DNA from: an uncultured Clostridia bacterium
GTDB lineage: Bacteria > Bacillota > Clostridia > Oscillospirales > Oscillospiraceae
NCBI GenBank assembly: GCA_945948535.1
Contig: CAMFBN010000005.1
Coordinates: 1-64,000 of the forward strand
Direction: 5' to 3'
DNA: 64,000 nucleotides
Part shown: piece after piece, positions 17,668-27,300 of the stretch
Position numbering within the stretch: the first letter of the stretch is position 1
Layout: each line of letters opens with the position of its first letter
Program-made: the position numbers and the translations under genes
The notes under the pieces: generated by a model
The model's database searches: none
What the model was told of the DNA's origin: nothing
Seen by the model: only the letters and a program-made list of their open reading frames with translations

Positions 17668-18702
17668 TCACAGACCTGCCTGAATCAAAGATTTTAGCTG
17701 CTCCACGGGGGTAGGAACGATGGCGCAGTCGCCAATGGAACGGGGAATAATCAGATTGACCACACCGCCGGAACGCTTTTTGTCGGACAGGGTATAGGCG
17801 TAGAGGTCATCGGCGGTGTAGTCCGTGTGGGTGGGCAGCCCGAACCGTTCCAAAAGGGCGAGAATCTGTTGTGTGTCGGCGCATCCGGAGGCCCGGCTGA
17901 CGATTGCCATGCCGATGGCAACGGATTTCCCGTGGGATAGGGTGAAATGACTCTTAGCTTCCACACCATGCCCGATGGTGTGGCCCAGATTCAGCTTCAT
18001 TCTTGCCCCGGTGTCGAATTCGTCCTCCATGACCACATCCCGTTTTAGTTCCACGCACCGGGTGATAACGGCCTCCCGGTCAAAGTCCAGCCCTTTTTCT
18101 TCCAGATGGGCGAACAGCACGGGGTCGTACAGAATACCGTACTTGATGACCTCGGCACAGCCGTCCCGGAAAATATCGGTGGGCAGGGTATCCAGGGTGT
18201 CGGTATCACACAGCACCAGACTGGGCTGGCAGAAAGCACCTGCCAGATTCTTGCCTGCGGGCAGATCGATGGCGGTTTTGCCGCCCACCGAGGAATCCAC
18301 CGCAGCCAGCAGGGTAGTGGGGACCTGAACAAAGCGAATGCCTCGCAGGAAGCTTGCCGCCGCGAACCCGGCAAGGTCGCCGGTAACGCCGCCGCCCAAG
18401 GCAACGACGATATCAGTACGGGTCAGCCCGCTCTGTGCCAGAAAATTCAGAAGTTCCAAAAAAACAGAGCCGTTTTTGCTCTCCTCACCGGCGGGAAATA
18501 CAAAATTTACCACAGAAAATCCGGCGTTTTCCAGACTTTCCGTCACTGTTTTCCCGTAGAGAGGAAAGACGGCAGTCTCGCTGACCACGCAGATTTTCGA
18601 GGCCTTGCCCAGCTTTTTTACCTGCGCTCCCAGTTGAGGCAGCAGGCCGCTGCCAATGAGAATGTCATAGGTTTTGGATGCGCTGACGGTTACGGTATTC
18701 AT
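17668..18702 (-). CDS. aroB: 3-dehydroquinate synthase AroB (344 aa)
   Basis: NAD- and metal-dependent second shikimate step, DAHP to 3-dehydroquinate. Recognisable segments are PAGEESKNG, the NAD loop ALGGGVTGDLAGFAAA near residue 100, QVPTTLLAAVDSSVGGKTAID near 125, and the metal ligands in EVIKYG, LNLGHTIGHGVE and LSHGKSVAIGM. Length is standard. The start overlaps the tyrA stop by ATGA (18699-18702). Confidence 0.96.
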   Translation of the reverse strand: MNTVTVSASKTYDILIGSGLLPQLGAQVKKLGKASKICVVSETAVFPLYGKTVTESLENAGFSVVNFVFPAGEESKNGSVFLELLNFLAQSGLTRTDIVVALGGGVTGDLAGFAAASFLRGIRFVQVPTTLLAAVDSSVGGKTAIDLPAGKNLAGAFCQPSLVLCDTDTLDTLPTDIFRDGCAEVIKYGILYDPVLFAHLEEKGLDFDREAVITRCVELKRDVVMEDEFDTGARMKLNLGHTIGHGVEAKSHFTLSHGKSVAIGMAIVSRASGCADTQQILALLERFGLPTHTDYTADDLYAYTLSDKKRSGGVVNLIIPRSIGDCAIVPTPVEQLKSLIQAGL

Positions 18703-19529
18703 CCGTCCACCTCTTCCTTTCGCTTCCTGCCCTCGTCCAGCAGCTGCACCAGAGCGTCCATATCCTCATCCCGGATGGCCTGCTGGTATTGCTTCAAGCT
18801 TTCAATATAGTAGTCCAGTTCAAACAGAACGTTGTCCCGGTTTTCCAGAAACAGCTCCGCCCACATCTGCGGATTCAGCCACGCGACTCTCGTCAAATCC
18901 TTATAGCTGCCTGCCGAAAAGCCCTTGTGCTTCAGGGCGGTGGGGGATTTAATAAAGGCGTTGCTCAGAATGTGGGGCATCTGGGAGGTGAAGGCAATCA
19001 TCTTGTCGTGATCTTCCGCGGTGGTGACGGAAAAGAAGCCGAAATGACAGGGCTTCAGGGCGTCCTTGACCCGCTGAAGCAGGGCAATATCGTCAAACAC
19101 CGGGGGCACCAGCACCATGGGGGCGCCGGCGAACAAATCGGCCCGGCTGTATTTGAAGCCGGAGAACTGGGAACCGGCCATGGGGTGTCCGCCCACAAAG
19201 GTAAATCCGTACTGCTTTGCCACAGGGAAGCACCGGGTGCAGATTTCCCGCTTCACGCCGCAGCAGTCAAGCACCAGCGCGTTTTTGGAAATCAGAGGGG
19301 CGTTCTTTTCCAGCCAGGAGGCGCTGCCGTCGGGGTAGATTGCCAGCAGAATCAGGTCGCACTTGGGAATGGCCTCTTCATTCAGCCTGCCATGCACCGC
19401 GCCCGCCAGCATGGCAAAGGACAGCATGGCCTCGTTTCTCTGAACCGCGTAAACGGTGTGCCCTTCCAGCGCATAGGCCCGGGCAAGGGAGCCGCCGATC
19501 AGGCCAAGACCCAAAATACCAACATTCAT
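18699..19529 (-). CDS. tyrA: Prephenate dehydrogenase TyrA (276 aa)
   Basis: NAD(P)-dependent oxidation of prephenate to 4-hydroxyphenylpyruvate, the tyrosine branch. The Rossmann motif GLGLIGGSLARAY sits at residues 6-18. The catalytic-site pieces GGHPMAGSQFSGF (His near 135) and HDKMIAFTSQMPHILSNA are present. There is no C-terminal ACT domain, so direct Tyr feedback on this enzyme is less likely than control through the leader attenuator. It is joined to aroF and aroB by 4-base start/stop overlaps. Confidence 0.94.
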   Translation of the reverse strand: MNVGILGLGLIGGSLARAYALEGHTVYAVQRNEAMLSFAMLAGAVHGRLNEEAIPKCDLILLAIYPDGSASWLEKNAPLISKNALVLDCCGVKREICTRCFPVAKQYGFTFVGGHPMAGSQFSGFKYSRADLFAGAPMVLVPPVFDDIALLQRVKDALKPCHFGFFSVTTAEDHDKMIAFTSQMPHILSNAFIKSPTALKHKGFSAGSYKDLTRVAWLNPQMWAELFLENRDNVLFELDYYIESLKQYQQAIRDEDMDALVQLLDEGRKRKEEVDG

Positions 19530-20527
19530 ACCAGAACCTCACGAATCTTCTGCACCTTCCGGCTCAGCTCGTCGAACTGGGGCGGGGTCAGGGACTGGGC
19601 GCCGTCGCACAGAGCGCAGGCAGGATTGTTGTGCACCTCCACCATGATGCCGTCGGCACCGGCAGCGGTTGCCGCATAGGCCATGGGAGCCACCAGATCA
19701 GCCTTTCCGGTGGCATGGCTGGGATCGACCACCACAGGCAGGTGGGTCAGGTTGTGCAGCACAGCTACGGCGGACAGGTCCAGGGTATTGCGGGTGGCGG
19801 TCTCAAAGGTACGGATGCCCCGCTCGCAGAGAATGACGTTCTCATTGCCCTCGCTCATGATGTACTCCGCGCTCATGAGCAGCTCCTGAATGGTGTTGGC
19901 AAGGCCCCGCTTCAGCAGGATGGGCTTCTTGGTTTTACCCAGCTCCTTCAGAAGGTCAAAATTCTGCATATTCCGCGCGCCCACCTGAATGACGTCCACA
20001 TCCGCGAACAGATCCAGGGTGGAAATGTTCATCAGCTCCGTCACGATGGGAAGGCCGGTGGCTTCCTTGGCCTTCAGCAGCAGCTGGATACCCTCGCCTT
20101 TCATGCCCTGGAAGGCGTAGGGGGAGGTACGGGGCTTAAAGGCGCCGCCGCGAAGCATGGTCGCGCCGGAGGCTTTCACCGCCTGGGCCACTTCAATGAT
20201 CTGCTCCTCGGATTCCACGGAGCAGGGGCCGGCGATCATGGCGAAGTAGCCGCCGCCGATTCTGGCACTGCCCGCCTCCACAATGGTGTCCTGAGGATGG
20301 AATTTTCGGTTTGCCTGTTTGAAGGGTTCGGAGACCCGCTTGACCGTCTCTACCATTTCCAGACTCTTCAAAAGGTCCATATCCACGCGGCTGGTGTCTC
20401 CGATCAGGCCCAGAACGGTGACTTCCGCACCCTGAGAAATATGGACATCCAGATTCATGGTTTTCAGCCAGCTTACAAGATGCTGGGTCTGCTCGGGGGT
20501 GGTGCCGGGTTTCAGAATCGCGATCAT
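19526..20527 (-). CDS. aroF: 3-deoxy-7-phosphoheptulonate synthase, AroA-I-beta/AroG type (333 aa)
   Basis: First committed step: PEP plus erythrose-4-phosphate gives DAHP. Residues 1-70 form the ferredoxin-like N-terminal regulatory domain ([13 protein letters not shown]) seen in Thermotoga-type enzymes. The barrel follows with [11 protein letters not shown] near 100, [34 protein letters not shown] and VVDPSHATG. The ribosome site AGGAG (20539-20543) lies directly after the attenuator's T-tract, so translation depends on read-through. First gene of the eight-gene aromatic operon. Confidence 0.95.
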   Translation of the reverse strand: MIAILKPGTTPEQTQHLVSWLKTMNLDVHISQGAEVTVLGLIGDTSRVDMDLLKSLEMVETVKRVSEPFKQANRKFHPQDTIVEAGSARIGGGYFAMIAGPCSVESEEQIIEVAQAVKASGATMLRGGAFKPRTSPYAFQGMKGEGIQLLLKAKEATGLPIVTELMNISTLDLFADVDVIQVGARNMQNFDLLKELGKTKKPILLKRGLANTIQELLMSAEYIMSEGNENVILCERGIRTFETATRNTLDLSAVAVLHNLTHLPVVVDPSHATGKADLVAPMAYAATAAGADGIMVEVHNNPACALCDGAQSLTPPQFDELSRKVQKIREVLV

Positions 20528-20543
20528 AATTTACACATCTCCT

Positions 20544-20580
20544 AAAAAATAAGCGCCGCACGGGCAATTCGTGCGGCGCT
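20544..20580 (-). terminator. Attenuator terminator of the aromatic amino acid operon
   Basis: On the minus strand the arms AGCGCCGCAC / GTGCGGCGCT close over a short loop and are followed by TATTTTTT, ending directly before the aroF ribosome site. An alternative pairing of its 5' arm (20567-20577) with an upstream segment (20611-20621) forms an 11-position stem with one mismatch. That stem is a plausible antiterminator. Confidence 0.88.
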
Positions 20581-20626
20581 CAAATACTTGATTCAGCCTT
20601 GGGATTCTTTGCAGCACAAATCGCTA

Positions 20627-20695
20627 TTACTTTTTCAGGTGAAAAAAGTAATAGTAGCGATAAAAGAAAGCGCTGACCGTACAATCCCGAACCAT
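20627..20695 (-). CDS. Aromatic leader peptide (22 aa, Phe/Tyr-rich)
   Basis: Short open frame between the aromatic promoter and the attenuator. Residues 10-18 read FFYRYYYFF: four Phe and four Tyr in nine positions. It has an excellent ribosome site, GGAGGT at 20703-20708, 7 bases before ATG 20695. The Phe/Tyr codons fall in the 5' arm of a hairpin whose 3' arm (about 20622-20638) just follows them, the standard layout for ribosome-mediated attenuation. If charged tRNA-Phe or tRNA-Tyr is scarce, the ribosome stalls on this run and frees the antiterminator. The peptide itself needs no function. It matches no named leader by sequence; the assignment rests on position and composition. Confidence 0.9.
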   Translation of the reverse strand: MVRDCTVSAFFYRYYYFFHLKK

Positions 20696-20727
20696 GGAAA
20701 GTACCTCCAAGTCCTTTAGCTGCGGAC

Positions 20728-20756
20728 ATTATACCACGCTGTGCGGAATAATGCAA
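20728..20756 (-). promoter_or_regulatory. Promoter of the aromatic amino acid operon
   Basis: Minus-strand TTGCAT (20751-20756) and TATAAT (20728-20733) at 17-base spacing, with a TGG extension before the -10. The predicted start near 20721 gives a leader of about 190 bases before aroF. Confidence 0.8.
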
Positions 20757-20860
20757 GAGAAAATTGTTGAGAATCAATAGATTTTGACAGATGTTTCAAT
20801 CGTTCCCGATTTATTGGACTGGAAAGATGCTATCCTTCCTCCAAAGGAGGCGCTGCATAA

Positions 20861-22999
20861 ATGACGTATTTGGAAGAATTGAACCCCCAGCAGCGGGAGG
20901 CAGCGATTACGACCGAGGGTTACATCCGGGTTGTAGCCGGAGCCGGTTCCGGCAAAACCAAAACCCTGACGGCACGGTATCTGTATCTGGTAGAAATGCT
21001 GGGCATTTCCACAGCCAACATTCTGTGCGTGACCTTTACCAACAAGGCGGCGGCGGAAATGAAAAAACGTATCCGGCGTCAGCTGCCGGATCAGGACTTG
21101 GGGAGAATTACGACATTTCACGGCTTCTGCGTGGGGCTTCTGAAGGAGGACTGCCACGTTGTCCAGTACCCCACCACGTTTATTGTCCTGGACGAGGAGG
21201 ACAAGGAATCCATTCTCCGCAGGGTATTCGAAGACCTGGGCATTACCAGCCGGGAGCTGACCATCAAGGAAGCGGTGGACCACATCGGCTGGCGCAAGGG
21301 CGGCAGGGGATATGTGAAAACCCTGATCGGCGACTCGGAACAGCTGCGCGCCCTTTCGGATTCCGCCAATACGCTGAAGGACAAAGTCCTGTACCGCTAT
21401 TTCTATGAGCAGCGCAAATGCTACGGGCTGGATTTTGACGATCTGGTGTATTTTGCCCTGTACATTCTGGAGCGGGACAAGACGGTTCGGGAAAAATGGC
21501 AGCAGCGGCTGGAGTACATCATGGTGGATGAGTTTCAGGATATCGACAAGGACCAGTATGCTTTGGCGGAAATTCTGTCCGGCTACCACAGGAATCTGTT
21601 CGTGGTTGGGGACCCGGACCAGACCATCTACACCTGGCGGGGGGCGGACGTGAACTTTATTCTGGAATTTGAAAGCCGCCACCCTCAGGCCAAAACCATC
21701 TATCTGAACACCAACTACCGTTCCGTTCCCCAGATACTGACGGCTGCCAACGCGCTCATTGACAAAAACAGAAACCGGCTGAAAAAGCAGCTCACCCCGG
21801 CCCGTCCCGACGGCAGAAAACCCCTCTATTTTCACGGGAAGACCGGTCAATTGGAGGCAGACTGGATCACGGCGAATATGCGCGCTCTGCATGATGGCGG
21901 AATGCCCTATTCTTCTATGGGTGTGCTGTACCGGGCACATTATGTGTCCCGTGCCGTGGAGGAATCCCTGATCCGCAGTAAGATTCCCTATGTACTCTAC
22001 TCCGGCGTGGAGTTCTACAAGCGCAAGGAGATCAAGGATGTTCTGTGTTATCTTCGCATGATCTACAGCGGCGATGATATCAGTTTTCTGCGCACGGTGA
22101 ACGAGCCCCGCCGGGGGGTGGGCCGTACCAGAATTGCCGCTCTGAAGGAATTAGCCCAGCTGAACGGATGCAGCCTGTACGAAGCGCTGACGGCCAATCT
22201 TGACACGGAACTGTTCCGCCGGAGCCGGGCACGGGAATATGTTCGGCTGATTGAAAAGTACCGTGCGATTTATGACGGAATGGATTTGACAGACCTGCTG
22301 GCAGGTATCCTGCATGAGAGCGGTTATGAAGATATGCTCCGTGCTAGCGGGGAAGAAGAGCGGCTTGACAATCTGGCGGAGCTGAAGCAGGCAATCTATG
22401 ACTTTGCGGGAAAAGCCGGGGAGGAGGTAACGCTGGGCAACTACCTTGACCATGCGGCGCTGTTTACCAACATGGACCAGACGGAAAAGGCCCAGGCGGT
22501 GAAGCTGATGACCATTCACGCGGCAAAGGGCCTTGAGTTTCCGGTGGTATTTCTGTGCGGTTTTTCCGAGGGGATTTTCCCCGGCAAGCGGGCGAATACC
22601 CGGGAAAAGCTGGAGGAGGAACGGCGGCTGTGCTATGTAGCCTTCACCCGCGCCCGTGACAGGTTGTTCCTGTCCGATGCATCCGGCAGCAATTATGACG
22701 GCTCCTTCCGCAGCCCCAGCCGGTTCCTGTTCAATGCGGAGCCGGAGAATGTGGAATATGTCACGCCCATGGATCCTGATCTGATGGAACGGACACAGCG
22801 GCAGATTGCCACGTCGGAGCTGCCGGAGAAACAGGCGGCGGAGAATCCCACAGGCAAACGGGTCAGCCATCCGATTTTCGGCGAGGGCACCGTGATTGGC
22901 GTCCCAAGAGACCGGGAGGGCGTCATCGTCCAGTTTGACACCATCGTGACGCCGAGAACCTTTGCCCCCGGGGCAAAGCTGTGCTATGTATCGGTATAG
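20861..22999 (+). CDS. UvrD/PcrA-like superfamily 1 DNA helicase (712 aa)
   Basis: ATP-dependent 3'-5' helicase of repair and replication-fork maintenance. SF1 motifs appear in order: Q-motif LNPQQREAA, Walker A AGAGSGKTKTL near residue 28, TFHGFC, VDEFQDID near 222, GDPDQTIYTWRGAD near 250, NYRS, and the C-terminal LMTIHAAKGLEFPVVFL near 550 with YVAFTRARDRL near 593. The C-terminal tail has the short SHPIFGEGTVIGV module that in PcrA binds RNA polymerase. Start ATG has AGGAGG upstream. Somewhat shorter than PcrA; UvrD is an equally fair name. Confidence 0.92.
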   Translation: MTYLEELNPQQREAAITTEGYIRVVAGAGSGKTKTLTARYLYLVEMLGISTANILCVTFTNKAAAEMKKRIRRQLPDQDLGRITTFHGFCVGLLKEDCHVVQYPTTFIVLDEEDKESILRRVFEDLGITSRELTIKEAVDHIGWRKGGRGYVKTLIGDSEQLRALSDSANTLKDKVLYRYFYEQRKCYGLDFDDLVYFALYILERDKTVREKWQQRLEYIMVDEFQDIDKDQYALAEILSGYHRNLFVVGDPDQTIYTWRGADVNFILEFESRHPQAKTIYLNTNYRSVPQILTAANALIDKNRNRLKKQLTPARPDGRKPLYFHGKTGQLEADWITANMRALHDGGMPYSSMGVLYRAHYVSRAVEESLIRSKIPYVLYSGVEFYKRKEIKDVLCYLRMIYSGDDISFLRTVNEPRRGVGRTRIAALKELAQLNGCSLYEALTANLDTELFRRSRAREYVRLIEKYRAIYDGMDLTDLLAGILHESGYEDMLRASGEEERLDNLAELKQAIYDFAGKAGEEVTLGNYLDHAALFTNMDQTEKAQAVKLMTIHAAKGLEFPVVFLCGFSEGIFPGKRANTREKLEEERRLCYVAFTRARDRLFLSDASGSNYDGSFRSPSRFLFNAEPENVEYVTPMDPDLMERTQRQIATSELPEKQAAENPTGKRVSHPIFGEGTVIGVPRDREGVIVQFDTIVTPRTFAPGAKLCYVSV

Positions 23000-23030
23000 A
23001 AAAGGCGGCATCCATAGCGGATGCCGCTAA
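23000..23030 (-). terminator. Terminator between the helicase and vanZ-like genes
   Basis: Stem GCGGCATCC / GGATGCCGC followed on the minus strand by CCTTTTC. It ends the minus-strand vanZ transcript and may also stop the helicase transcript. Confidence 0.65.
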
Positions 23031-23034
23031 TATG

Positions 23035-23628
23035 TCAATTTTGAACCAGTTTCCAAACGATTTCAGCCAAAAAGGGCTGTGCCAGGAACATAACGCCGAA
23101 GGTCACACCGAACACAATCGCAAGCTCCTTGGTTTTCCAACTGGGCCGGATGGAAGGAAACAGCTTCAGAATCACCCGACCAAGGCACCAGCCGAGCACC
23201 GCACCCAGCGTGTTGGTCATCAGGTCGTTGATGTCCGTGGCGCGGGGGGTCATCAGCTGCAAAAGCTCAATGGACAGCGAAAAGCCGAAGCCAAACAGTG
23301 CAGTCCGCCAAAAAGAGCGGAACCACTTCCACAGCACCGGCAGAAAAAAGCCCAGCGGCACAAACAGCAGCACATTGAGCAGGCTGTTCCGGTAGTCGGA
23401 AAACATATAGGCAAACGGTACCAGATTGATATTCCGAACAAAGCGGATATACAGCAGGCTGGGAAGCCCCACTACGGCATCCACAGCGGCAAGGTAGAGC
23501 GACAGCACCAGATAGCAGACTGCCCGGCGGGAATTACGGAAGCAGTACCGGTTCAGTGCCCAGAATACCGGAATCAGAATGACCGCTGCGATTCCCGCTT
23601 CCAGACACATTGCAAACACACGATACAT
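23035..23628 (-). CDS. VanZ-like membrane protein (197 aa)
   Basis: Polytopic membrane protein of the VanZ-like family, named after a teicoplanin-resistance accessory protein; most members have no defined function. Four to five hydrophobic helices are visible (about 10-30, 40-60, 80-105, 110-130, 165-185). The family hallmarks NLVPF near 75 and the NxLLFVPLGFFLPVLW stretch with its following Ser/Glu-Leu-Leu-Gln segment are present, together with ATDINDLMTNTLGAVLG near 135. It is encoded 13 bases after the phospholipase-like gene and likely co-transcribed. Confidence 0.82.
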   Translation of the reverse strand: MYRVFAMCLEAGIAAVILIPVFWALNRYCFRNSRRAVCYLVLSLYLAAVDAVVGLPSLLYIRFVRNINLVPFAYMFSDYRNSLLNVLLFVPLGFFLPVLWKWFRSFWRTALFGFGFSLSIELLQLMTPRATDINDLMTNTLGAVLGWCLGRVILKLFPSIRPSWKTKELAIVFGVTFGVMFLAQPFLAEIVWKLVQN

Positions 23629-23641
23629 GGCTACCTCCGGG

Positions 23642-24193
23642 TTAAAAAATGGGCTTCAGGCACAGAATCGCCAGCACACAGCAGCAGGCGTTCAGGGCAA
23701 AACGGGAATCGGTATGGATGTTGGATTCCACACGCTCATACTCTTCATGATAGCTGGAAATGGCTTCCATAATGGTGTGCGCCGAGGGGATTTCCACCTG
23801 GGGATTTCGCTCCATGAACCGCAGAAAATGTTCCTGAAGGGCATCCTCGTATTCCTTATGCTGTTTCAGCTGCACAGGGAAGGTATCATTGTGGGCGTAG
23901 GTAAAAGCGTCCGTAGTGTAGTGGATCAGCTTGCCCAGCGTGTAATAATCATACAGGTTCAGCTTTTCCTTCCGTTCCAGCCGGGCTGCAATGGAACGCA
24001 TGAACCGCCGGGCGTTCTGATAATTGTGTCCCCGCAGCCACTGGCAGCGGATGGAGCCTTTCAGATATGTAGCCGGGTTTCGGTCCGGTTCGATGCAGCC
24101 GATTCGGAACGCGGTCTGGCAGTGCTTTGGTACGTCCGGCATATAGTTTTCCAGCAGATACTGCGCAATGCGAAGGTGACTTTTTCCACGCAT
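23642..24193 (-). CDS. Putative zinc-dependent phospholipase C family protein (183 aa)
   Basis: Small all-helical protein resembling the zinc-dependent phospholipase C / S1-P1 nuclease fold. The potential ligands are H6 in KSHLRIAQ, D in CIEPDRNP near 56, H75 (GHNYQNA), HYTTDAFTYAHN near 110-121 and the late His cluster. No signal peptide is seen at the N-terminus (MRGKSHLRIA), so it is probably intracellular, and a hydrophobic C-terminus could tether it. Homologues of this length are common in Clostridia without assigned function; activity is inferred only. GAGGT precedes the start. Confidence 0.65.
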   Translation of the reverse strand: MRGKSHLRIAQYLLENYMPDVPKHCQTAFRIGCIEPDRNPATYLKGSIRCQWLRGHNYQNARRFMRSIAARLERKEKLNLYDYYTLGKLIHYTTDAFTYAHNDTFPVQLKQHKEYEDALQEHFLRFMERNPQVEIPSAHTIMEAISSYHEEYERVESNIHTDSRFALNACCCVLAILCLKPIF

Positions 24194-24224
24194 AGTATTA
24201 CCTCTTGAATCCTAGTCTGCCGCA

Positions 24225-24233
24225 ATTATAGCA
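24225..24233 (-). promoter_or_regulatory. Extended -10 promoter of the phospholipase-like/vanZ pair
   Basis: Minus-strand TGCTATAAT (24225-24233), about 32 bases before the start codon. A -35-like TTCACA is 19 bases upstream, so the extended -10 probably carries the activity. Confidence 0.5.
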
Positions 24234-24325
24234 TATTTATCGGATAAATTGTGAATATTTCAGAATTTCATAGGATTTCATAACTTTTTGGCGACATGAT
24301 GTCGGGCCTTTGTGCCAAATAACGA

Positions 24326-24350
24326 AGCCGCCCCGGATTTCGGGGCGGCT
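24326..24350 (-). terminator. Terminator of the kinase-like gene
   Basis: AGCCGCCCCG / CGGGGCGGCT with a 5-base loop lies 18 bases after the stop of the minus-strand gene, followed by TTCGTTATTT on that strand. The T-tract is interrupted. Confidence 0.6.
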
Positions 24351-24367
24351 TGCGCTGCATATGGAAA

Positions 24368-27300
24368 TTACTGGATGGTAAAGGGCAGCTTTGCCATTTC
24401 CATGCCGTCAACGATCAGGCTGAGCTCATAGCTTCCGGCGCTTTCAGGAACATTGGGGATCGTAAACTCACCGCACCTGGCGTCGCCGCCGGCCCAGAGA
24501 TTCTTCCAGGATACCTTCTGTGCTGCCACATAGTCCGGCAGTACATTGCCGTAGGCGTCCCGGATCACATAGAGAACCTCAACCTCTGTGCCGGGCAGAT
24601 AGAAGCTCTTACTGTTGCGAACCGCGACAGAGATGCTCTCACCGGAGACAAAGGTGTCTGTATAGTTGCTGTCGTCAACATTTTCACAGTACCACTTTGC
24701 CTGATCCGGCGTCCGTAGCAGCTTTGCCTCCGCGTTTTCGGCGGAGAACTCGAACTGATTGAAGCCAGCTGCCTCCGGGCAGGAATAGGTGAGCGTACCC
24801 CCGAGCACGGTGGTTCCGTCTGCCGCCTGAACGGTCATGGCGTACTTTGCGCCGGGAATCCTGGGCGCGATCACGACTTGCGGCTGATCGCATGTTTTGA
24901 TGCTTCTGCCGCCGCCGTCAACGGTGTATATAAGAAGCCAGCCGCCGTCGGGCTTTTCTCCGGCGTAATCCCAGCTGACTGTGAGCTCCCGGGGCTGGGA
25001 ATCATCCACAGACAGCTCGGAGACACGAATGGGGTTGGCGGTAATGCTGGCCCGGGCAGGCTGGGTCATACCGGAGGCAACGACCTCGATGGTATAACTG
25101 GCGGCAGGGTCGATGCCGATAAAGACGGCTTCGGTATCGGTCACAGTCTGCTTTTCGTCATAGCCGTTTTCGTTGTAGCAGCGCACCGTCCAGCTGTCCA
25201 CAAGGACATCGCCGGGTGTGTTCCAGTGAACCGTGATTTCACCGTCACTGGAGGAGGTGAGGGTCAGGTTGTCGGCAACGATCAGCCGGGTAGCCACGAA
25301 TTGCAGGGACCTTTCGCCGCCCAGCGTCAGCTTGTCGCCGGCGTCCAGGGTAAAGGTGTACAGCTTGCCCACGGTCAGGCCGGAGATGGAAACAGAGTGG
25401 CCTTCGAAAGTCTCCTCCCGGGCTTCCTCATCTTCTGCGGCATAGTGGAGGGACCACTGATCCGGTTCTTCCCCTTCCACCGCAAAGTTCAGCACCACCG
25501 AGCCATCCTCGGTGCCCGCTACGGAGGTGAAGGAGAGAATATTGGTGGTAGCATCCGTGGTGAAAATGTCGGAGGTTTTACCCACCAGCTTATGGAAGCC
25601 GTCAATATCCAGCTGAATGGTGTACAGCGTGCTGGGCTGAAGGTCAGTAAATACGGCGGTGCCGCCGCTGAGGGGCTGGCTCTGGCTGTTGCCGTAGTTG
25701 TCAGAGCAGGTAACGGACAGCAGCGATTCCTGCGCGTCGGTATCGACAATGACCGTCAGCTGATCCCGGGTGCCGTTAATCAAAATGCGGTTGATGGCCT
25801 GTAAGTAAATGTTCTGATAGTACCAGAATCCGGCAAGCCCGGCAAGGCACAGAGCCAGAAGGAAGGTCAATGTGGAAATCAGCCGCTTGGTTCTTCGCTT
25901 ATACTTGGGGTCGGCGTATTTTTTCTGACTTTTTTTCTTCTTTTTGGGAGCAGGCGTTTCTTCCTCTTCCATGACGGGGTCAAGGGGAATGTCAGAGTCG
26001 TCAATATCCTCGGAATCTTCTTTTGCGAAAGCAAAGGGATCCGGCGGTTCGGGGACATCCGGCAGCACCACACCCTCGGGGGCCTCATGCTGAATCAGAT
26101 CCTCCGCCTTGGCAAGAATGCCGGTGAAGTCATCGTAGGGGCCTTCCGACGCTGCCGTCTCCGATTCGGAGGGAGAGACATCTTCCTCCGTTTCTGTGGG
26201 CAGTTCTTCCGTCTGCGCCGGAGATTCTGCCGATTCCGGGGACTCCGGCACTGGCGCCTGGGCGGTCACACCGTCATTTTCGGAAATTGCTTCCCCGGAA
26301 ATCTCCCCGGGCGGTTCCGGCTCCAGCGTCTCCGGTGTTTCTTCCGGGCTTTTGTCTTCCTCCGTCTCCGGCTCAGAAACGGATTCAGCGGAAACAGCTT
26401 CCTCACCGGACACGGGTTCCGCGGCAGGCGTTGCTTCGGTCGGTTCCGTCGTGGTAGCGGCCTCAGGTGCGGCGCCTGTTACGGCTTCCAATGGTACCAC
26501 GTGGGTAATGGGTATATCGTTCACAGCGTTGCGCTGCATATAAGATGCCAGCGCCTTGCCCAATTCCGACGGGTCGTCCCAGCGTGCGGCGGGGTCCGGG
26601 TCAATGGCCTTCATAATGATCTCCGCCAGCTCATAATCCGCGTTCACCGGCGAGGGCAGAGCTTCTTCGGCGGCTTTTTCCCGGGAGGGAAGCTGCCCGT
26701 CATTGTAGAGCTGGTACAGAATCATGCCGACGGCGTAGGTATCCGCCGTCAGATTCAGCGCCGCCATAGGGTCAAACAGCTCCGGCGGCGTGTAGGGGCT
26801 TTGATACTTTTTCGGAAGCGCCGTATAGCTCAGCGCGTCCAGAGAAACAAAGCCGAGATCACCGATGCGGTATTGCTTTTTTTCGGATACAAAGATATTC
26901 GCCGGTTTCAGCGCCACATACAGGGAACCGGCTTTTCGGCAGGCGGTCAGTGCCGCGCACAGATCCAGTCCCAGATTCATGGCCTCCAGCTGGGTCACGG
27001 GGCTGCGGCGCAGATGCTTTTCCAGGGAACGCTTGTAGCTGCCCACCAGATAGACCTGATAGCCCAGCCGCTTGCGGGTAATGGGGGCCATCTGCCAGCC
27101 TTCATAGGACAAAAAGCCCTCCTGCTGGGACAGCTGCTTCAGCAATTCCGCTTCCTTCTGAACGTCCTCGCCGACCATGCGGTAGTATTCCATGGCATCG
27201 GCGGGGTCTTTATAGGCACCTGCCAGCAGCAGAGCGTCCATCTGGGTCTGTGTTGCCGGTATGGTGATGATTTTCACGATGTATTTTTTGTCTGTGTCTT

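Noticed and set aside
20580..20777. 65-codon minus-strand frame over the aro leader
   Set aside because: It starts upstream of the mapped promoter elements and lacks a ribosome site; the 22-codon frame in another phase is the one with GGAGGT and the aromatic run.
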